DNA from: Maribacter ulvicola
GTDB lineage: Bacteria; Bacteroidota; Bacteroidia; Flavobacteriales; Flavobacteriaceae
Direction: 5' to 3'
NCBI RefSeq assembly: GCF_900155985.1
Contig: NZ_FTMA01000004.1
Span: 224,604 to 288,603, forward strand
Length of the DNA: 64,000 bases
Shown: positions 28,021 to 38,355 of the stretch, in pieces
Layout: the number at the start of each line of letters is the position of its first letter
How positions within the stretch are numbered: position 1 is the first letter of the stretch
Notes under the pieces: generated by a model
Seen by the model: only the letters and a program-made list of their open reading frames with translations
Database searches by the model: none
Told to the model about the DNA's origin: nothing
Made by a program: the position numbers and the translations under genes

Positions 28021-28350
28021 TTATAATTGGTCTTTGATTTTATTTAGTTCAGCTTTAACACGTTCTAACTTTTGAATGATATCAAAATTAGAAAGTGTTT
28101 TCTTTTTTTCTTCTTTTAAGTGGGTCTTGGCGCCATCTAGGGTGAAACCTCTTTCTTTTACCAAGTGGTATATTAATTGAAGGTTTTTAATGTCCTGGGG
28201 GGTGAATTTACGGTTTCCCTTTGCATTTTTTTTAGGTTGGAGCACATCAAATTCTTTCTCCCAAAAACGAATTAGTGAAGCGTTTACACCAAAGGCGCGG
28301 GCAACCTCGCCAATACCATAATATCTTTTTTCAGGGAGTTCTATCTGCAT
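28021..28350 (-). CDS. MerR-family transcriptional regulator
   Basis: The 109-residue protein carries an N-terminal MerR helix-turn-helix (YYGIGEVARAFGVNASLIRF, WEKEF, GNRKFTPQDI) and a short helical tail (coiled-coil dimerization). There is no ligand domain or cysteine pair, as in small MerR-like proteins common in Bacteroidota. The ATG overlaps the M23 peptidase stop codon (TAATG), so the two are translationally coupled. It may control the downstream LemA/TPM genes. Confidence 0.9.
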   Translation of the reverse strand: MQIELPEKRYYGIGEVARAFGVNASLIRFWEKEFDVLQPKKNAKGNRKFTPQDIKNLQLIYHLVKERGFTLDGAKTHLKEEKKKTLSNFDIIQKLERVKAELNKIKDQL

Positions 28351-29327
28351 TAATCCAATGATTGATTTTCTTGATTAGCAAATTTCAACATGTTCTCGAA
28401 TTCTTCTGGCGACAAACTGCCGTAATAGAAATTCATAGGGTTGATTCTATCATTATCCTTCCATACTTCGTAATGTAGGTGAGGCGCTTCTGATCTGCCT
28501 GTGCTTCCTACAAATCCTATAAGATCACCTCTTTTTACTTTTTGACCTTTCTTGACATTGTACTGGCTTAGGTGAGCGTAAAGACTTAAATATCCATAAC
28601 CGTGTTCTATACGAATATGTTTTCCGTAACCAGATGAATTATTATCGGCTCTACTAATTTTACCATCACCTGCGGCATAAATAGGTGTGCCCTTTGGAGC
28701 GGTAAAATCCATGCCATAATGCATTTTTCTAGCTTTGGTGAATGGGTCGGACCTCCATCCATAACCGGAAGCCATACGTTTTAGGTCTTCATTATTGATA
28801 GGCTGGATAGCAGGTATCGACATTAATAATTTTTCCTTCTCTTCTGCCAGTTTTGTAATTTCATCCAATGATTTAGATTGGATAGCCATTTGTTTTTTTA
28901 TGATATCTAGTCTCTTGGTTGTAGAGATTATCATTTCAGAATTATTGAAGCCTTCTAAAGATTTGTAACGGTTAATACCTCCAAAACCAGCTTTACGCTG
29001 TTCATCTGGTATAGGATTAGCTTCAAAATATAGGCGATAAATATTGTTGTCTCGATCTTCAATATTGCCTAGAACCTCTTCAATTTGTTCCATTTTCTTA
29101 TTCAGTAGTTCATACTGAAGCTCATAATTTTTTACTTCACGAGAAAGTGAAAGCTCTCTTGGGGTATTTACTAAATTGGTGTTTAAAAGTAAAATAAGTG
29201 CTAAAAATCCAAACAGGCATGAGCCCAAAATAAAAAAAGCTATATTTCTATAACGTTTAGATTTTTCGGGTTCTATTTTACGGTACGACAGCGTGTCTGG
29301 GTCGTAATAGTATTTTACCTTAGACAT
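28350..29327 (-). CDS. M23 family metallopeptidase (LytM-type peptidoglycan hydrolase)
   Basis: This 325-residue envelope protein has a cytoplasmic N-terminus, a membrane helix (about 28-50), a coiled-coil region with the conserved NIYRLYFEANPIPDEQR segment, and a C-terminal LytM domain: GWRSDPFT, HYGMD (zinc His and Asp), SLYAHLS and HLHYEV (HxH). The catalytic set is complete, so active endopeptidase activity is likely. It heads a minus-strand operon with merR, lemA and the TPM genes. Confidence 0.93.
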   Translation of the reverse strand: MSKVKYYYDPDTLSYRKIEPEKSKRYRNIAFFILGSCLFGFLALILLLNTNLVNTPRELSLSREVKNYELQYELLNKKMEQIEEVLGNIEDRDNNIYRLYFEANPIPDEQRKAGFGGINRYKSLEGFNNSEMIISTTKRLDIIKKQMAIQSKSLDEITKLAEEKEKLLMSIPAIQPINNEDLKRMASGYGWRSDPFTKARKMHYGMDFTAPKGTPIYAAGDGKISRADNNSSGYGKHIRIEHGYGYLSLYAHLSQYNVKKGQKVKRGDLIGFVGSTGRSEAPHLHYEVWKDNDRINPMNFYYGSLSPEEFENMLKFANQENQSLD

Positions 29328-29431
29328 GAATGTTATTTATCCTATTTTTGTTTTTTAATTATTAGGGAACAAACAAATATAAAGATAGTTTTATATAAAC
29401 CGTTACAATTTGTAAAAGCTTAGCATTTTAG

Positions 29432-32047
29432 ATGAATTCCAAAGATACAAGAACTCAATTTCTGAATTTTTTCAAAGGTAAAGAACACAAAATAGTGCCT
29501 TCTGCACCAATGGTCATTAAAGATGACCCAACCCTGCTTTTTACAAATGCGGGAATGAACCAGTTTAAAGAATACTTTTTGGGTATAAGCCAGCCTAAAA
29601 GCTCTAGGGTGGTAGATACTCAAAAATGTTTACGTGTAAGCGGTAAGCATAATGATTTAGAGGAGGTAGGTAAAGATACCTATCACCATACGATGTTTGA
29701 AATGCTGGGTAACTGGAGTTTTGGCGATTACTTTAAGGAAGAAGCCATTACCTGGGCATGGGAATTATTGACAGAAGTTTTTAAAATTGACAAAGACAGT
29801 TTATATGTATCTGTTTTTGAAGGAAGTGATGATGCCGATCAATTAAAATTAGATACCGAAGCTTTTAACCTTTGGAAAGGTATTGTGCCTGAAGATAGAA
29901 TTATCATGGGTAACAAGAAAGACAACTTCTGGGAAATGGGCGATCAAGGTCCGTGTGGTCCTTGTTCAGAGATTCATGTAGATATTCGTTCCAAAGAAGA
30001 TAAAGCAAAAGTTTCTGGTGCAAGTTTGGTCAACCAAGATCATCCGCAGGTAGTAGAAATTTGGAATCTTGTTTTTATGCAGTATAACCGTAAGGCAGAT
30101 GGTTCATTAGAAAATTTACCGGCTAAACATGTAGATACCGGTATGGGTTTTGAGCGTTTGTGTATGGTGTTACAGGGAGTTCAAAGTAATTATGATACTG
30201 ATATATTTACGCCATTAATTAGAGAAATAGAAACGATTACAGGTTCTGGTTATGGCAAAAATGAAGAAATAGATATAGCCATACGCGTGATCAGTGATCA
30301 TATACGTGCCGTAGCATTTTCTATTGCAGATGGTCAGTTACCAAGTAACACAGGTGCAGGTTATGTAATAAGAAGAATTTTAAGAAGAGCGGTACGTTAC
30401 GGTTTCACGTTTTTAAATACCAAAGAGCCTTTTATGTTCCGTTTGGTTAATGTACTTACAGACTCTTTGGGAGATGCATATCCAGAATTAAAGGAGCAGA
30501 AACAATTAATTGAAAACGTAATTAAGGAAGAAGAGCACTCTTTCTTAAAAACTTTAGATCAAGGTTTGTTGCTTTTAGATACGATTATAAAAAATACCAA
30601 AGGAAAAACTGTAGATGGCGGAAAAGCATTTGAGTTATATGATACTTTTGGATTCCCTATAGATTTAACAGCTTTGATTCTTAGTGAAAAAGGATATCAA
30701 TTAGATGAAGCGGGGTTTAATGCAGCCATGCAAAAGCAGAAGAATAGATCAAAGTCGGCATCTGAAATATCGAAAGAAGACTGGGAGGTCTTGCAAGATG
30801 ATAACGAACAAGAATTTGTTGGTTATGATATGCTAGATGTTGAAGTGAAAATTACAAAGTACCGTAAAGTAGTTTCAAAAAAAGACGGAACACAGTTTCA
30901 ATTGGTATTTAACCTAACTCCATTTTACGCAGAAGGTGGTGGTCAAGTAGGTGATAAAGGTTATCTAGAAGATACGCATGGAGATGTAGTGTATATTACG
31001 GATACCAAGAAAGAAAATAATGAAATCATACATTTTGCTAAAAATCTGCCAAAGCATTTAGGGGAAAGCTTTAAAGCGGTGGTTGATAAGAAGCAACGTA
31101 GCAGAACAGAAGCAAACCATACGGCAACGCATTTGCTACATCAGGCTTTGCGAGAAGTTTTAGGTAAACATGTAGAGCAAAAAGGATCTTCTGTTCATTC
31201 TAAATATTTACGATTCGATTTTTCCCATTTCTCTAAAATGACGCCAGAAGAATTACAAGAAGTAGAGAGTTTTGTAAACGCACGTATAGATGGACATTTG
31301 CAACTTCAAGAAGAAAGAAACGTGCCAATGAAATCTGCAATTGCAGATGGTGCAATGGCATTGTTCGGTGAAAAATATGGTGATGCGGTGAGAACTATTC
31401 GCTTTGGACAGTCAATTGAATTATGCGGTGGTACACATGTAAAGAATACCGGTGATATTTGGCAGTTTAAAATTAAGTCAGAAGGGGCCGTTGCTGCCGG
31501 TATTAGAAGAATAGAAGCAATTACAGGAGATGCGGTCAAAGATTTGCATATAGATAATGATAAATTGTTATCAAAGATAAAAGTGGTTTTGGGTAATACT
31601 CAGGATCCGGTAAGGTCGGTTTCAGGTCTTCAAGAAGAGAACAATAACCTTAAAAAACAAGTAGCCGAATTGTTGAAAGACAAAGCGAAGAACTTAAAAG
31701 GAGATTTACGTTCAGAGCTTAAAGAAATAAACGGAGTACAATTTTTGGCAAAGAAGATTGATTTGGATGCTGCGGGCATAAAAGACCTAAGTTTTGAAAT
31801 GGGGAGTAACAAGGATAATTTGTTTTTACTCTTTGGTACGGAGCAAAATGGTAAAGCATTGTTGTCATGTTATATTTCTAAAGAATTGGTAGCTTCGAAA
31901 GGGTTAAATGCCGGTACTATTGTTCGTGAACTTGGTAAGTATATTCAAGGTGGTGGTGGTGGTCAGCCTTTCTTTGCAACCGCAGGTGGTAAAAACCCTG
32001 AAGGTATTAATGAGGCTTTGGCACAGGCAGAAAGTTATTTGGGGTAG
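29432..32047 (+). CDS. alaS: Alanyl-tRNA synthetase
   Basis: The 871-residue enzyme charges tRNA-Ala. It has the class II aminoacylation core ([29 protein letters not shown]), the editing domain with HTATHLLH and CGGTHV zinc/active-site motifs, and a C-Ala domain ending in [16 protein letters not shown]. Length is normal for the family. It is divergent from the M23 gene with about 100 bp between them. Confidence 0.98.
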   Translation: MNSKDTRTQFLNFFKGKEHKIVPSAPMVIKDDPTLLFTNAGMNQFKEYFLGISQPKSSRVVDTQKCLRVSGKHNDLEEVGKDTYHHTMFEMLGNWSFGDYFKEEAITWAWELLTEVFKIDKDSLYVSVFEGSDDADQLKLDTEAFNLWKGIVPEDRIIMGNKKDNFWEMGDQGPCGPCSEIHVDIRSKEDKAKVSGASLVNQDHPQVVEIWNLVFMQYNRKADGSLENLPAKHVDTGMGFERLCMVLQGVQSNYDTDIFTPLIREIETITGSGYGKNEEIDIAIRVISDHIRAVAFSIADGQLPSNTGAGYVIRRILRRAVRYGFTFLNTKEPFMFRLVNVLTDSLGDAYPELKEQKQLIENVIKEEEHSFLKTLDQGLLLLDTIIKNTKGKTVDGGKAFELYDTFGFPIDLTALILSEKGYQLDEAGFNAAMQKQKNRSKSASEISKEDWEVLQDDNEQEFVGYDMLDVEVKITKYRKVVSKKDGTQFQLVFNLTPFYAEGGGQVGDKGYLEDTHGDVVYITDTKKENNEIIHFAKNLPKHLGESFKAVVDKKQRSRTEANHTATHLLHQALREVLGKHVEQKGSSVHSKYLRFDFSHFSKMTPEELQEVESFVNARIDGHLQLQEERNVPMKSAIADGAMALFGEKYGDAVRTIRFGQSIELCGGTHVKNTGDIWQFKIKSEGAVAAGIRRIEAITGDAVKDLHIDNDKLLSKIKVVLGNTQDPVRSVSGLQEENNNLKKQVAELLKDKAKNLKGDLRSELKEINGVQFLAKKIDLDAAGIKDLSFEMGSNKDNLFLLFGTEQNGKALLSCYISKELVASKGLNAGTIVRELGKYIQGGGGGQPFFATAGGKNPEGINEALAQAESYLG

Positions 32048-32095
32048 ATTATTTTAATTATTTAAGAAATTCAATAGTTGATAAACTTTATTAGT

Positions 32096-33043
32096 ATGAA
32101 TCTCTTGACTAAAATACCCTTATCGAAAGCTCAAAATCAAATTGACTATTCTAGTCAGCTATTGATTTTGGGCTCTTGTTTTTCTGAAAACATTGGGGCA
32201 GAATTAGAATACTATAAATTTCAGGGATTACAGAATCCGTTTGGGATATTGTTTCATCCCTTGGCAATTGAAAAACTGATTCAAAAATCTGTCAATCAAG
32301 ATTTATTTACTGAGGAAGATGTGTTTAACGAGAATGAACAATGGCATAGTTTCGATGCTCATTCCAGTTTAAGTAACCCATCCAAGGAACAAATAATTAT
32401 AGATTTAAATGGGGCGTTAAGTTCTACTGCTGTACAATTAAAAAAAGCCAGTCATATCATCATCACTTTGGGTACAGCGTGGGTGTACCGCAATACGTAT
32501 AGCAATCAAGTAGTCGCAAATTGCCATAAAATACCACAATCTAATTTTACGAAAGAGTTATTGAGTGTTGAAGAGGTTGCAGAAAGTTTAAAACGCTTAG
32601 TCACTTTGGTACGGTCTGTAAATTCTTCAGTACAGTTTATTGTCACGGTATCACCCGTAAGGCATTTAAAGGATGGCTTTGTGGAAAACCAAAGAAGTAA
32701 AGCACATCTAATTGCTGCAATTCATAAGGTCTTGAATGAGTATATTTCTTATTTCCCCAGTTATGAAATTATGATGGATGAGTTACGGGATTATCGTTTT
32801 TACGCTAAGGATATGATCCATCCTAATGAGGTAGCAATAGATTATATTTGGGAGAGATTTGTTGAGGTTTGGATTGATAATGCCATTTCTGGCACAATGA
32901 AAAAGGTTGATGAGGTTCAGCGTGGTTTGCAGCATAGGGCTTTTAATCCTAAAGGTGAAGGGCATCAAAAATTTTTGACATCACTAGTAAAGAAAATTAC
33001 GTATTTAAAGAAAGATTATCCGTTTATGGATTTTAATATTTAA
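32096..33043 (+). CDS. GSCFA domain-containing protein
   Basis: The protein of about 315 residues shows the eponymous LLILGSCFSENIG near the N-terminus and the VTVSPVRHLKDG and MIHPNEVAIDYIWERF segments. The fold is SGNH-hydrolase-like with Ser in GSC and His near the end; substrate unknown, probably an ester on an envelope polymer. I choose ATG 32096 over the TTG six codons upstream. It is followed after 5 bp by the DUF4230 gene. Confidence 0.9.
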   Translation: MNLLTKIPLSKAQNQIDYSSQLLILGSCFSENIGAELEYYKFQGLQNPFGILFHPLAIEKLIQKSVNQDLFTEEDVFNENEQWHSFDAHSSLSNPSKEQIIIDLNGALSSTAVQLKKASHIIITLGTAWVYRNTYSNQVVANCHKIPQSNFTKELLSVEEVAESLKRLVTLVRSVNSSVQFIVTVSPVRHLKDGFVENQRSKAHLIAAIHKVLNEYISYFPSYEIMMDELRDYRFYAKDMIHPNEVAIDYIWERFVEVWIDNAISGTMKKVDEVQRGLQHRAFNPKGEGHQKFLTSLVKKITYLKKDYPFMDFNI

Positions 33044-33048
33044 AAAGC

Positions 33049-33675
33049 ATGAGAAAATTTGTAGCAGGCGTTTTAATCACCTTGGCAATTGTTTTCATTG
33101 TTCGTTCTTGTGAAGACGAGAAAGAAGATAAATCTATTCTTGAAGAAAACTCCATGCTCATTCAACAAGAAATCACCAATGTTTCTAAGTTGGTAGTAAC
33201 GGAAGGGCATTTTGCTGAAGTGTATAATTATAAAGATTCAAAAAAGCTTTTTGGCTCTTTGTTACGAGCAGAGAAAAAGGCTTTTGTGGTGGTAAATGCA
33301 GATGTAACGGTAGCTTATGATTTAAGTAAGATTGAATTCGAAGTTGATGAAGCAACAAAAACCGTGAAAATTAATAGTATACCCGAAGCAGAAATTAAAC
33401 TGAATCCGGATTTTGAATACTACGACGTCACCGCAGATTACCTTAATCAGTTTGATGCAGCCGATTATAATAAGATCAAGAAAACGGTAAAGGCTTCTTT
33501 AATGAAAAAAGTAGAAGCTTCTGCATTGCGCAGTAATGCGGAAAATAGGTTGATCAGTGAATTGCAGAAATTCTACATGCTTACCAATTCCATGGGTTGG
33601 CAATTAACGTACCAAGAACAAACTATTGAATCTTTAGAAGGGTTGCAAGCGATTAAGCCAGTGATTTTACCGTAG
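33049..33675 (+). CDS. DUF4230 domain protein
   Basis: The 208-residue protein has an N-terminal membrane anchor (VAGVLITLAIVFIVRSCEDE) and a DUF4230 domain exported to the periplasm (EEITNVSKLVV-like start; KAFVVVNADVTVAYDLSKI). Function is unknown. It ends 23 bp inside the convergent hydroxylase gene, and no terminator separates them. Confidence 0.85.
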   Translation: MRKFVAGVLITLAIVFIVRSCEDEKEDKSILEENSMLIQQEITNVSKLVVTEGHFAEVYNYKDSKKLFGSLLRAEKKAFVVVNADVTVAYDLSKIEFEVDEATKTVKINSIPEAEIKLNPDFEYYDVTADYLNQFDAADYNKIKKTVKASLMKKVEASALRSNAENRLISELQKFYMLTNSMGWQLTYQEQTIESLEGLQAIKPVILP

Positions 33676-35410
33676 CTAATTCCAATCCGTCATCTATTAA
33701 TTGACCTAAGTTAGGTTGGTCTAGTTTAATGGTTTCAAGATGCAGTTTAATGTTTTTAGCTAGTGTTTTTTCATTGCTTAAAACGGCCAGTTCATATATC
33801 TCAATAGGCAATAACCAGTCTTTCGGATATTTTTCTTGTATGACCTCAAAAACCTTTGTTCTAGAGATAATAGTATTGTTTCCCTCTCTAAAATCTCTAA
33901 TTAGTTTATAGTATGATTCAAGCTCAGAATATGTGTCATTAGAATTGTTGTAATTTCCTGAACTTAAAGAAAGGTCTAACAGGTCAAAACTATATAAATC
34001 TGCAGGACCATGATAGGCAGAAACAATCTCTTCTCCAATGGCCATATTGTACAATTCTTCGTCCGATTCAAAAAGAGTTAGTCCGTTATGTGTTACTCTG
34101 CAGTTCTCAAAAGTGATTAAAATAATGCGTCCTTTTAGATTACGTGTGCCGGTAACTATTTTTCCGGTAACATTAATTCCGCCGATAAAATCTAGCGAAA
34201 TAACTTCTCCTTCATAAATTTTATAAGCTTTAAGGTCACGCGGACTCATATCTTCTATTGGGATATTGATGCCTTTAAGTCTACCGATAGGAGAGCCAAA
34301 ACCGGTTTCATGCCGATTAATATCTTGACCTACTAATTCTTTTTCTCGGTATGCCAAGGCAGATTTTCCCTCCGTTTGAAAATAAATAGGTTTGCCATCA
34401 TGGGCAAGTAATGATTTAAAATTGCCAGATACCTGTAAACCGGTGCTTAGCTCAATAGTGCCTAATTCTTTAGAATTTATAAGTTTTTGTAAACCTGTAA
34501 GTCCACCTTTTCGTAAGGCCATAGTATTAGCAAAGTCTTCTAGTACCTGACTTAAAAAGGCAAAATCTGGAGTTACGAATAGTTGCGGTTGTTTTTTGGT
34601 AATATCAAAAGATGTTTTTGCCGCCTCAATAGAATAAGGCAGTTTTTTTACATTGTCGGTCATACACCACTGACTTTCCCCTATAGAAGATAAAAGTCCC
34701 GCTCCGTAAATTTTAGGATCTTCTAAGGAGCCTATAAGCCCGTATTCCACTGTCCACCAATGTAGATTTCTAATGAGAGCCATCTCACTAGGTTCGCCCA
34801 TATTATCTTGAAGGAATGCTATGTGCTTCTCAGCTTGTTCAATTTCGTCTAAAGGAGTTCCTTTGGCTTCTTTGATAATGGACAAATGACGTACAGCTTC
34901 ATAAAGCTCAAAGTCTTTTGCGCTAGATATAGCTTTACAACCTATTTCCCCAAAGCGTCTTAAATAGGCTGCATATTCAGGATTGGCAATAATAGGGGCA
35001 TGACCGGCACCCTCATGAATAATGTCTGGTGCCGGGGTATAGGCAATATTCTCTAATTGACGAATATCTGAAGCAATTACAAGAACATTATATGCCTGAA
35101 ATTCCATAAACGCGGCAGGGGGGATAAACCCATCAACCGCTACAGCAGCCCACCCTAAATCCTTAAGAATACGGTTCATGCCATACATATTAGGAATATG
35201 GTCTATGGATATACCAGTTTTGCGTAAACCTTCTAAATAAGATTTATGGGCAACTTTACTTAGATAATCTACATTCTTACGCATTACATACCGCCACACG
35301 GCCTGGTTGATAGGGGTGTAGTCCTCGTAATTTTGAGGTTTAATGTACTGTCTTAAATGCCTTGGAAGCTTATCTAAAATAGGATTGCTTTCATATTCAG
35401 ATGTATTCAT
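33653..35410 (-). CDS. Aromatic amino acid hydroxylase (phenylalanine 4-monooxygenase type)
   Basis: This iron- and pterin-dependent hydroxylase probably converts phenylalanine to tyrosine. The catalytic domain in the first 310 residues holds the iron ligands in HEGAGHAP and the glutamate of HWWTVEYGL. The protein is 585 residues, about twice the usual bacterial enzyme (near 270). The extra C-terminal half is a form widespread in Bacteroidota, with a beta-rich region (GINVTGKIVTGTRNLKGRII) of unknown role. An Lrp-type regulator is divergent upstream, which suggests amino-acid-responsive control. Confidence 0.9.
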   Translation of the reverse strand: MNTSEYESNPILDKLPRHLRQYIKPQNYEDYTPINQAVWRYVMRKNVDYLSKVAHKSYLEGLRKTGISIDHIPNMYGMNRILKDLGWAAVAVDGFIPPAAFMEFQAYNVLVIASDIRQLENIAYTPAPDIIHEGAGHAPIIANPEYAAYLRRFGEIGCKAISSAKDFELYEAVRHLSIIKEAKGTPLDEIEQAEKHIAFLQDNMGEPSEMALIRNLHWWTVEYGLIGSLEDPKIYGAGLLSSIGESQWCMTDNVKKLPYSIEAAKTSFDITKKQPQLFVTPDFAFLSQVLEDFANTMALRKGGLTGLQKLINSKELGTIELSTGLQVSGNFKSLLAHDGKPIYFQTEGKSALAYREKELVGQDINRHETGFGSPIGRLKGINIPIEDMSPRDLKAYKIYEGEVISLDFIGGINVTGKIVTGTRNLKGRIILITFENCRVTHNGLTLFESDEELYNMAIGEEIVSAYHGPADLYSFDLLDLSLSSGNYNNSNDTYSELESYYKLIRDFREGNNTIISRTKVFEVIQEKYPKDWLLPIEIYELAVLSNEKTLAKNIKLHLETIKLDQPNLGQLIDDGLELATVKSLA

Positions 35411-35579
35411 ACAATTAATTTTCTTGTGATAGACTCATAGTATTTCTATTAAATATATAATTAATAGACCAATTAATTGTTAATATTATCTATATTAGGA
35501 AATATATCTTTTGTAAAGTGTTATTAAAGGAATAAGTTCTTTTTTGTTGCAGCTTGCAATTGTAAAACAGGAAAAAGTT

Positions 35580-36047
35580 ATGATGGATAAACTAGATGAT
35601 ATAGATAGAGCGATATTAAGAATATTACAGAAAGATGCTAAGACCGTAGCTAAATCTATTGCAGAACAATTGGGATTGACCAAAACGCCGGTTTATGAAC
35701 GTATTAAAAGATTGGAACAAGAAGGGTTTATCAGGAACTATGTAGCAATTTTGAATAAAGATAAGATTGAAGAAAGCATTACGGTCTTTAGTTTTGTGTC
35801 TTTAGAGGCTCAAAAAGGAGCCATGATGGATGATTTCTTTGAGCAGGTTATGAAATACCCAGAGGTTGTTGAGTGTTTTGTTGTAGGTGGCGAATTTGAT
35901 TTTCATTTAAAAGTTGTCGTTAAAAATTTAGATGCTTATTATAATTTCGCAAAATTTAAAATAGCATCTCTACCAAGTGTAGGTAATGTTAAAAGTGCAT
36001 TTGTTTTAAACGAGGTAAAGAACGATACTCATTTTCCGTTACTGTAA
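35580..36047 (+). CDS. Lrp/AsnC family transcriptional regulator
   Basis: The 155-residue protein has the Lrp HTH (LDDIDRAILRILQKDAKTVA, TKTPVYERIKRLEQEGFI) and a C-terminal RAM domain (PEVVECFVVGGEFDFHLKVV). I use ATG 35580 because an AGGAAAA ribosome site lies just upstream; the 12 residues further upstream do not belong to the family. It is divergent from the aromatic hydroxylase gene and is its likely regulator. Confidence 0.92.
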   Translation: MMDKLDDIDRAILRILQKDAKTVAKSIAEQLGLTKTPVYERIKRLEQEGFIRNYVAILNKDKIEESITVFSFVSLEAQKGAMMDDFFEQVMKYPEVVECFVVGGEFDFHLKVVVKNLDAYYNFAKFKIASLPSVGNVKSAFVLNEVKNDTHFPLL

Positions 36048-36049
36048 AT

Positions 36050-36090
36050 AAAAAAGGCTTGCAGGTGAATTCATCTGCAAGCCTTTTTTT
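36050..36090. terminator. Bidirectional terminator between lrp and DUF4136 gene
   Basis: A perfect stem GGCTTGCAG / CTGCAAGCC is flanked by A6 on the left and T7 on the right, with a 10-base loop. It can end transcription from both convergent genes. Confidence 0.85.
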
Positions 36091-36106
36091 TAAATCTATA
36101 CTCTCA

Positions 36107-36679
36107 TTATTTCATTGCAACCGCATTAGGTGGGTATTGCTCTAAAATTTGAGAAACGAATTCTTTAATACGTTCTTCTTTTTTGGCTATATTTTTAGTG
36201 TTTGAAAGTGTGCCTACACCTTTACCCTGCCATACCAGTTCACTGGTTTTATTATCTATAAGGTCTATATATAGAGATCCTTGTGTGCTTGCACTAACAC
36301 TGGTTCCACCTCCCCAGCCAAAACCGGGTCCCCATGAGTAAGGATTGTAACCCCATCCCCAGGCGCCGCCCCAACCATAGTTGTTATTGTAAACATCGAC
36401 TCTTTCTTGTTCTTTGGTGAAAATACTTACCAATAAATCGGGATTTTTAGATTTCACAAATCCTCTATTACTCATTTCAGTTTCTATGGCACGTAAAATT
36501 CGTTTCTTGTCTAAATCTGATATTTGTGCCTTGTCTATGCCTGTTTTATAAAAGGCATAAGATTTATAACCGTTAAAATCTGCTTTTTGATCATAGTCAG
36601 AAAGTACGCTAACCGATGAGCAAGAAGTAATAAAAACTAAAAGAAGCAGTGGTAAGCCAAGTAATTTAATGTTTTTCAT
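36107..36679 (-). CDS. DUF4136 lipoprotein
   Basis: The protein of about 190 residues starts at MKNIKLLGL (ATG 36679), eight codons after the longest possible start, and has a clear lipobox (LLVFITSCSS, Cys near 20). The DUF4136 domain follows (YKSYAFYKTGIDKAQISDLD), with a glycine/tryptophan-rich loop (WGGAWGWGYNPYSWGPGFGW) in the middle and the DLIDNKTSELVWQGKG strand. It is an outer-envelope lipoprotein of unknown function. Confidence 0.9.
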   Translation of the reverse strand: MKNIKLLGLPLLLLVFITSCSSVSVLSDYDQKADFNGYKSYAFYKTGIDKAQISDLDKKRILRAIETEMSNRGFVKSKNPDLLVSIFTKEQERVDVYNNNYGWGGAWGWGYNPYSWGPGFGWGGGTSVSASTQGSLYIDLIDNKTSELVWQGKGVGTLSNTKNIAKKEERIKEFVSQILEQYPPNAVAMK

Positions 36680-36752
36680 AACGTTATATGTTTTAAGTAC
36701 CAATTTTTTCTAAAAGAATATTCACAAATACCATGCCGAGCTTTGTTAAATA

Positions 36753-36983
<231 letters not shown>

Positions 36984-37108
36984 TTAGCTATAAAGGAGGT
37001 TTAGCCAAATTTTGACCATTTAACGGTTTTGTTGGCAACAAAAACCCGTAATTTTCTTACAACCCATATTTGGCTTTATCTTTGTAATGGCATCATTAAA
37101 TTAAATCT

Positions 37109-37438
37109 ATGATATTGATTTTTAGACACTTCTTTTATAAAAATTACGTAGGGCTATCACTATGGCCTTTTATATTTTTGAAAAATGGAAGTTTAAAAAA
37201 TGATGATGAGCTTATAAATCATGAGAAAATTCATTTGCGCCAGCAACAAGAATTATTGATTCTTCCTTTTTACCTTCTCTATTTAGTTGAATGGGCAATA
37301 CGTACTATTTGCTATTTAGATACTTACAAAGCTTATCAGAATTTAAGTTTTGAGCGCGAGGCCTATATCCATGAAAATGATATGGATTATCTATCAAATC
37401 GTAAAACGTTCAGCTTTATTAAATATCTTTGGCGATAA
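37109..37438 (+). CDS. Small membrane protein with HExxH motif
   Basis: The 109-residue protein has a hydrophobic N-terminal part, H38-E-K-I-H42 (NHEKIHLRQQQEL), a second hydrophobic segment (ILPFYLLYLVEWAI) and a later acidic FEREAYIHEND, in the order seen in minimal zinc peptidases (HExxH, then a glutamate ligand). A TATCTTTG box (37077-37084) lies 24 bases upstream. The next gene overlaps its end by 10 bp. Peptidase activity is possible but unproven. Confidence 0.7.
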   Translation: MILIFRHFFYKNYVGLSLWPFIFLKNGSLKNDDELINHEKIHLRQQQELLILPFYLLYLVEWAIRTICYLDTYKAYQNLSFEREAYIHENDMDYLSNRKTFSFIKYLWR

Positions 37439-38355
37439 ATTCGTCCTACTTGCAAAGCATCAATCAACTTGTTGAACATCCTTTATTAGCAGAAAAGCAA
37501 GTAAGTCTTGTTATAAAACGTGAAGATGTACTTCATCCATTTATTTCAGGAAACAAATACAGAAAACTCAAGTACAATTTATTGGCTGCCAAGTTAGAAG
37601 GTCAGCATACTATTTTAACCTTTGGCGGAGCATATTCTAATCATATTGCCGCTACTGCTTATGCCGCAAAGGAAAAAGGGTTTAAATCGATAGGAGTTAT
37701 ACGTGGCGAGGAACTTGAAAATTCTTGGCCAACGAATACCACATTAAAAAGAGCTTTTGATGATGGTATGCGCTTTAAGTTTATAAGTAGAAGTGATTAT
37801 AGAAAAAAAGAATCCACCGTATTTATTGATGATTTACAAAATGAGTTTGGGCACTTTTATTTAGTACCAGAAGGGGGCACAAATGATTTGGCGGTAAAAG
37901 GATGTGAAGAAATTATTACCCAAGAAGATAAAGAATATGATATTATATGCAGTAGTGTGGGTACTGGAGGAACGGTGTCTGGATTGATAAAGTCTTCTTT
38001 TTCGCATCAAAAAGTATTGGGGTTTTCTGCGTTGAAAGGCGATTTTTTAAGAGATGAAATTGAAAAAATAGTGGACAATAAACGTTGGCAACTGCTTACC
38101 AATTATCATTTTGGAGGTTATGCAAAAACATCCAATGAACTAATACATTTTATAAACGCATTTAAAGAGGCAACGGCTATACCCTTAGACCCTATTTATA
38201 CAGGAAAAATGATTTTTGGGTTGTTCAATATGGTCAAGCATGATACTTTTGCGGCTGGAACTAAAATTATGGCAGTACATACAGGTGGTTTGCAAGGTAT
38301 AGCTGGTATGAATAGTGTGCTGAAAAAGAAAAATTTACCTTTATTGAATATATGA
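37429..38355 (+). CDS. PLP-dependent D-cysteine desulfhydrase / ACC deaminase-like enzyme
   Basis: The 308-residue fold-type II PLP enzyme has the lysine motif SGNKYRKLKYNL, the AYSNHIAATAYAA substrate loop and the phosphate-binding SSVGTGGTVSG. The family includes D-cysteine desulfhydrase and 1-aminocyclopropane-1-carboxylate deaminase; in this phylum desulfhydrase-like function is more likely. The start appears to be TTG at 37429 inside the previous gene; there is no closer ATG in frame before the conserved core. It overlaps the following lipoprotein gene by 4 bp. Confidence 0.85.
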   Translation: MAINSSYLQSINQLVEHPLLAEKQVSLVIKREDVLHPFISGNKYRKLKYNLLAAKLEGQHTILTFGGAYSNHIAATAYAAKEKGFKSIGVIRGEELENSWPTNTTLKRAFDDGMRFKFISRSDYRKKESTVFIDDLQNEFGHFYLVPEGGTNDLAVKGCEEIITQEDKEYDIICSSVGTGGTVSGLIKSSFSHQKVLGFSALKGDFLRDEIEKIVDNKRWQLLTNYHFGGYAKTSNELIHFINAFKEATAIPLDPIYTGKMIFGLFNMVKHDTFAAGTKIMAVHTGGLQGIAGMNSVLKKKNLPLLNI

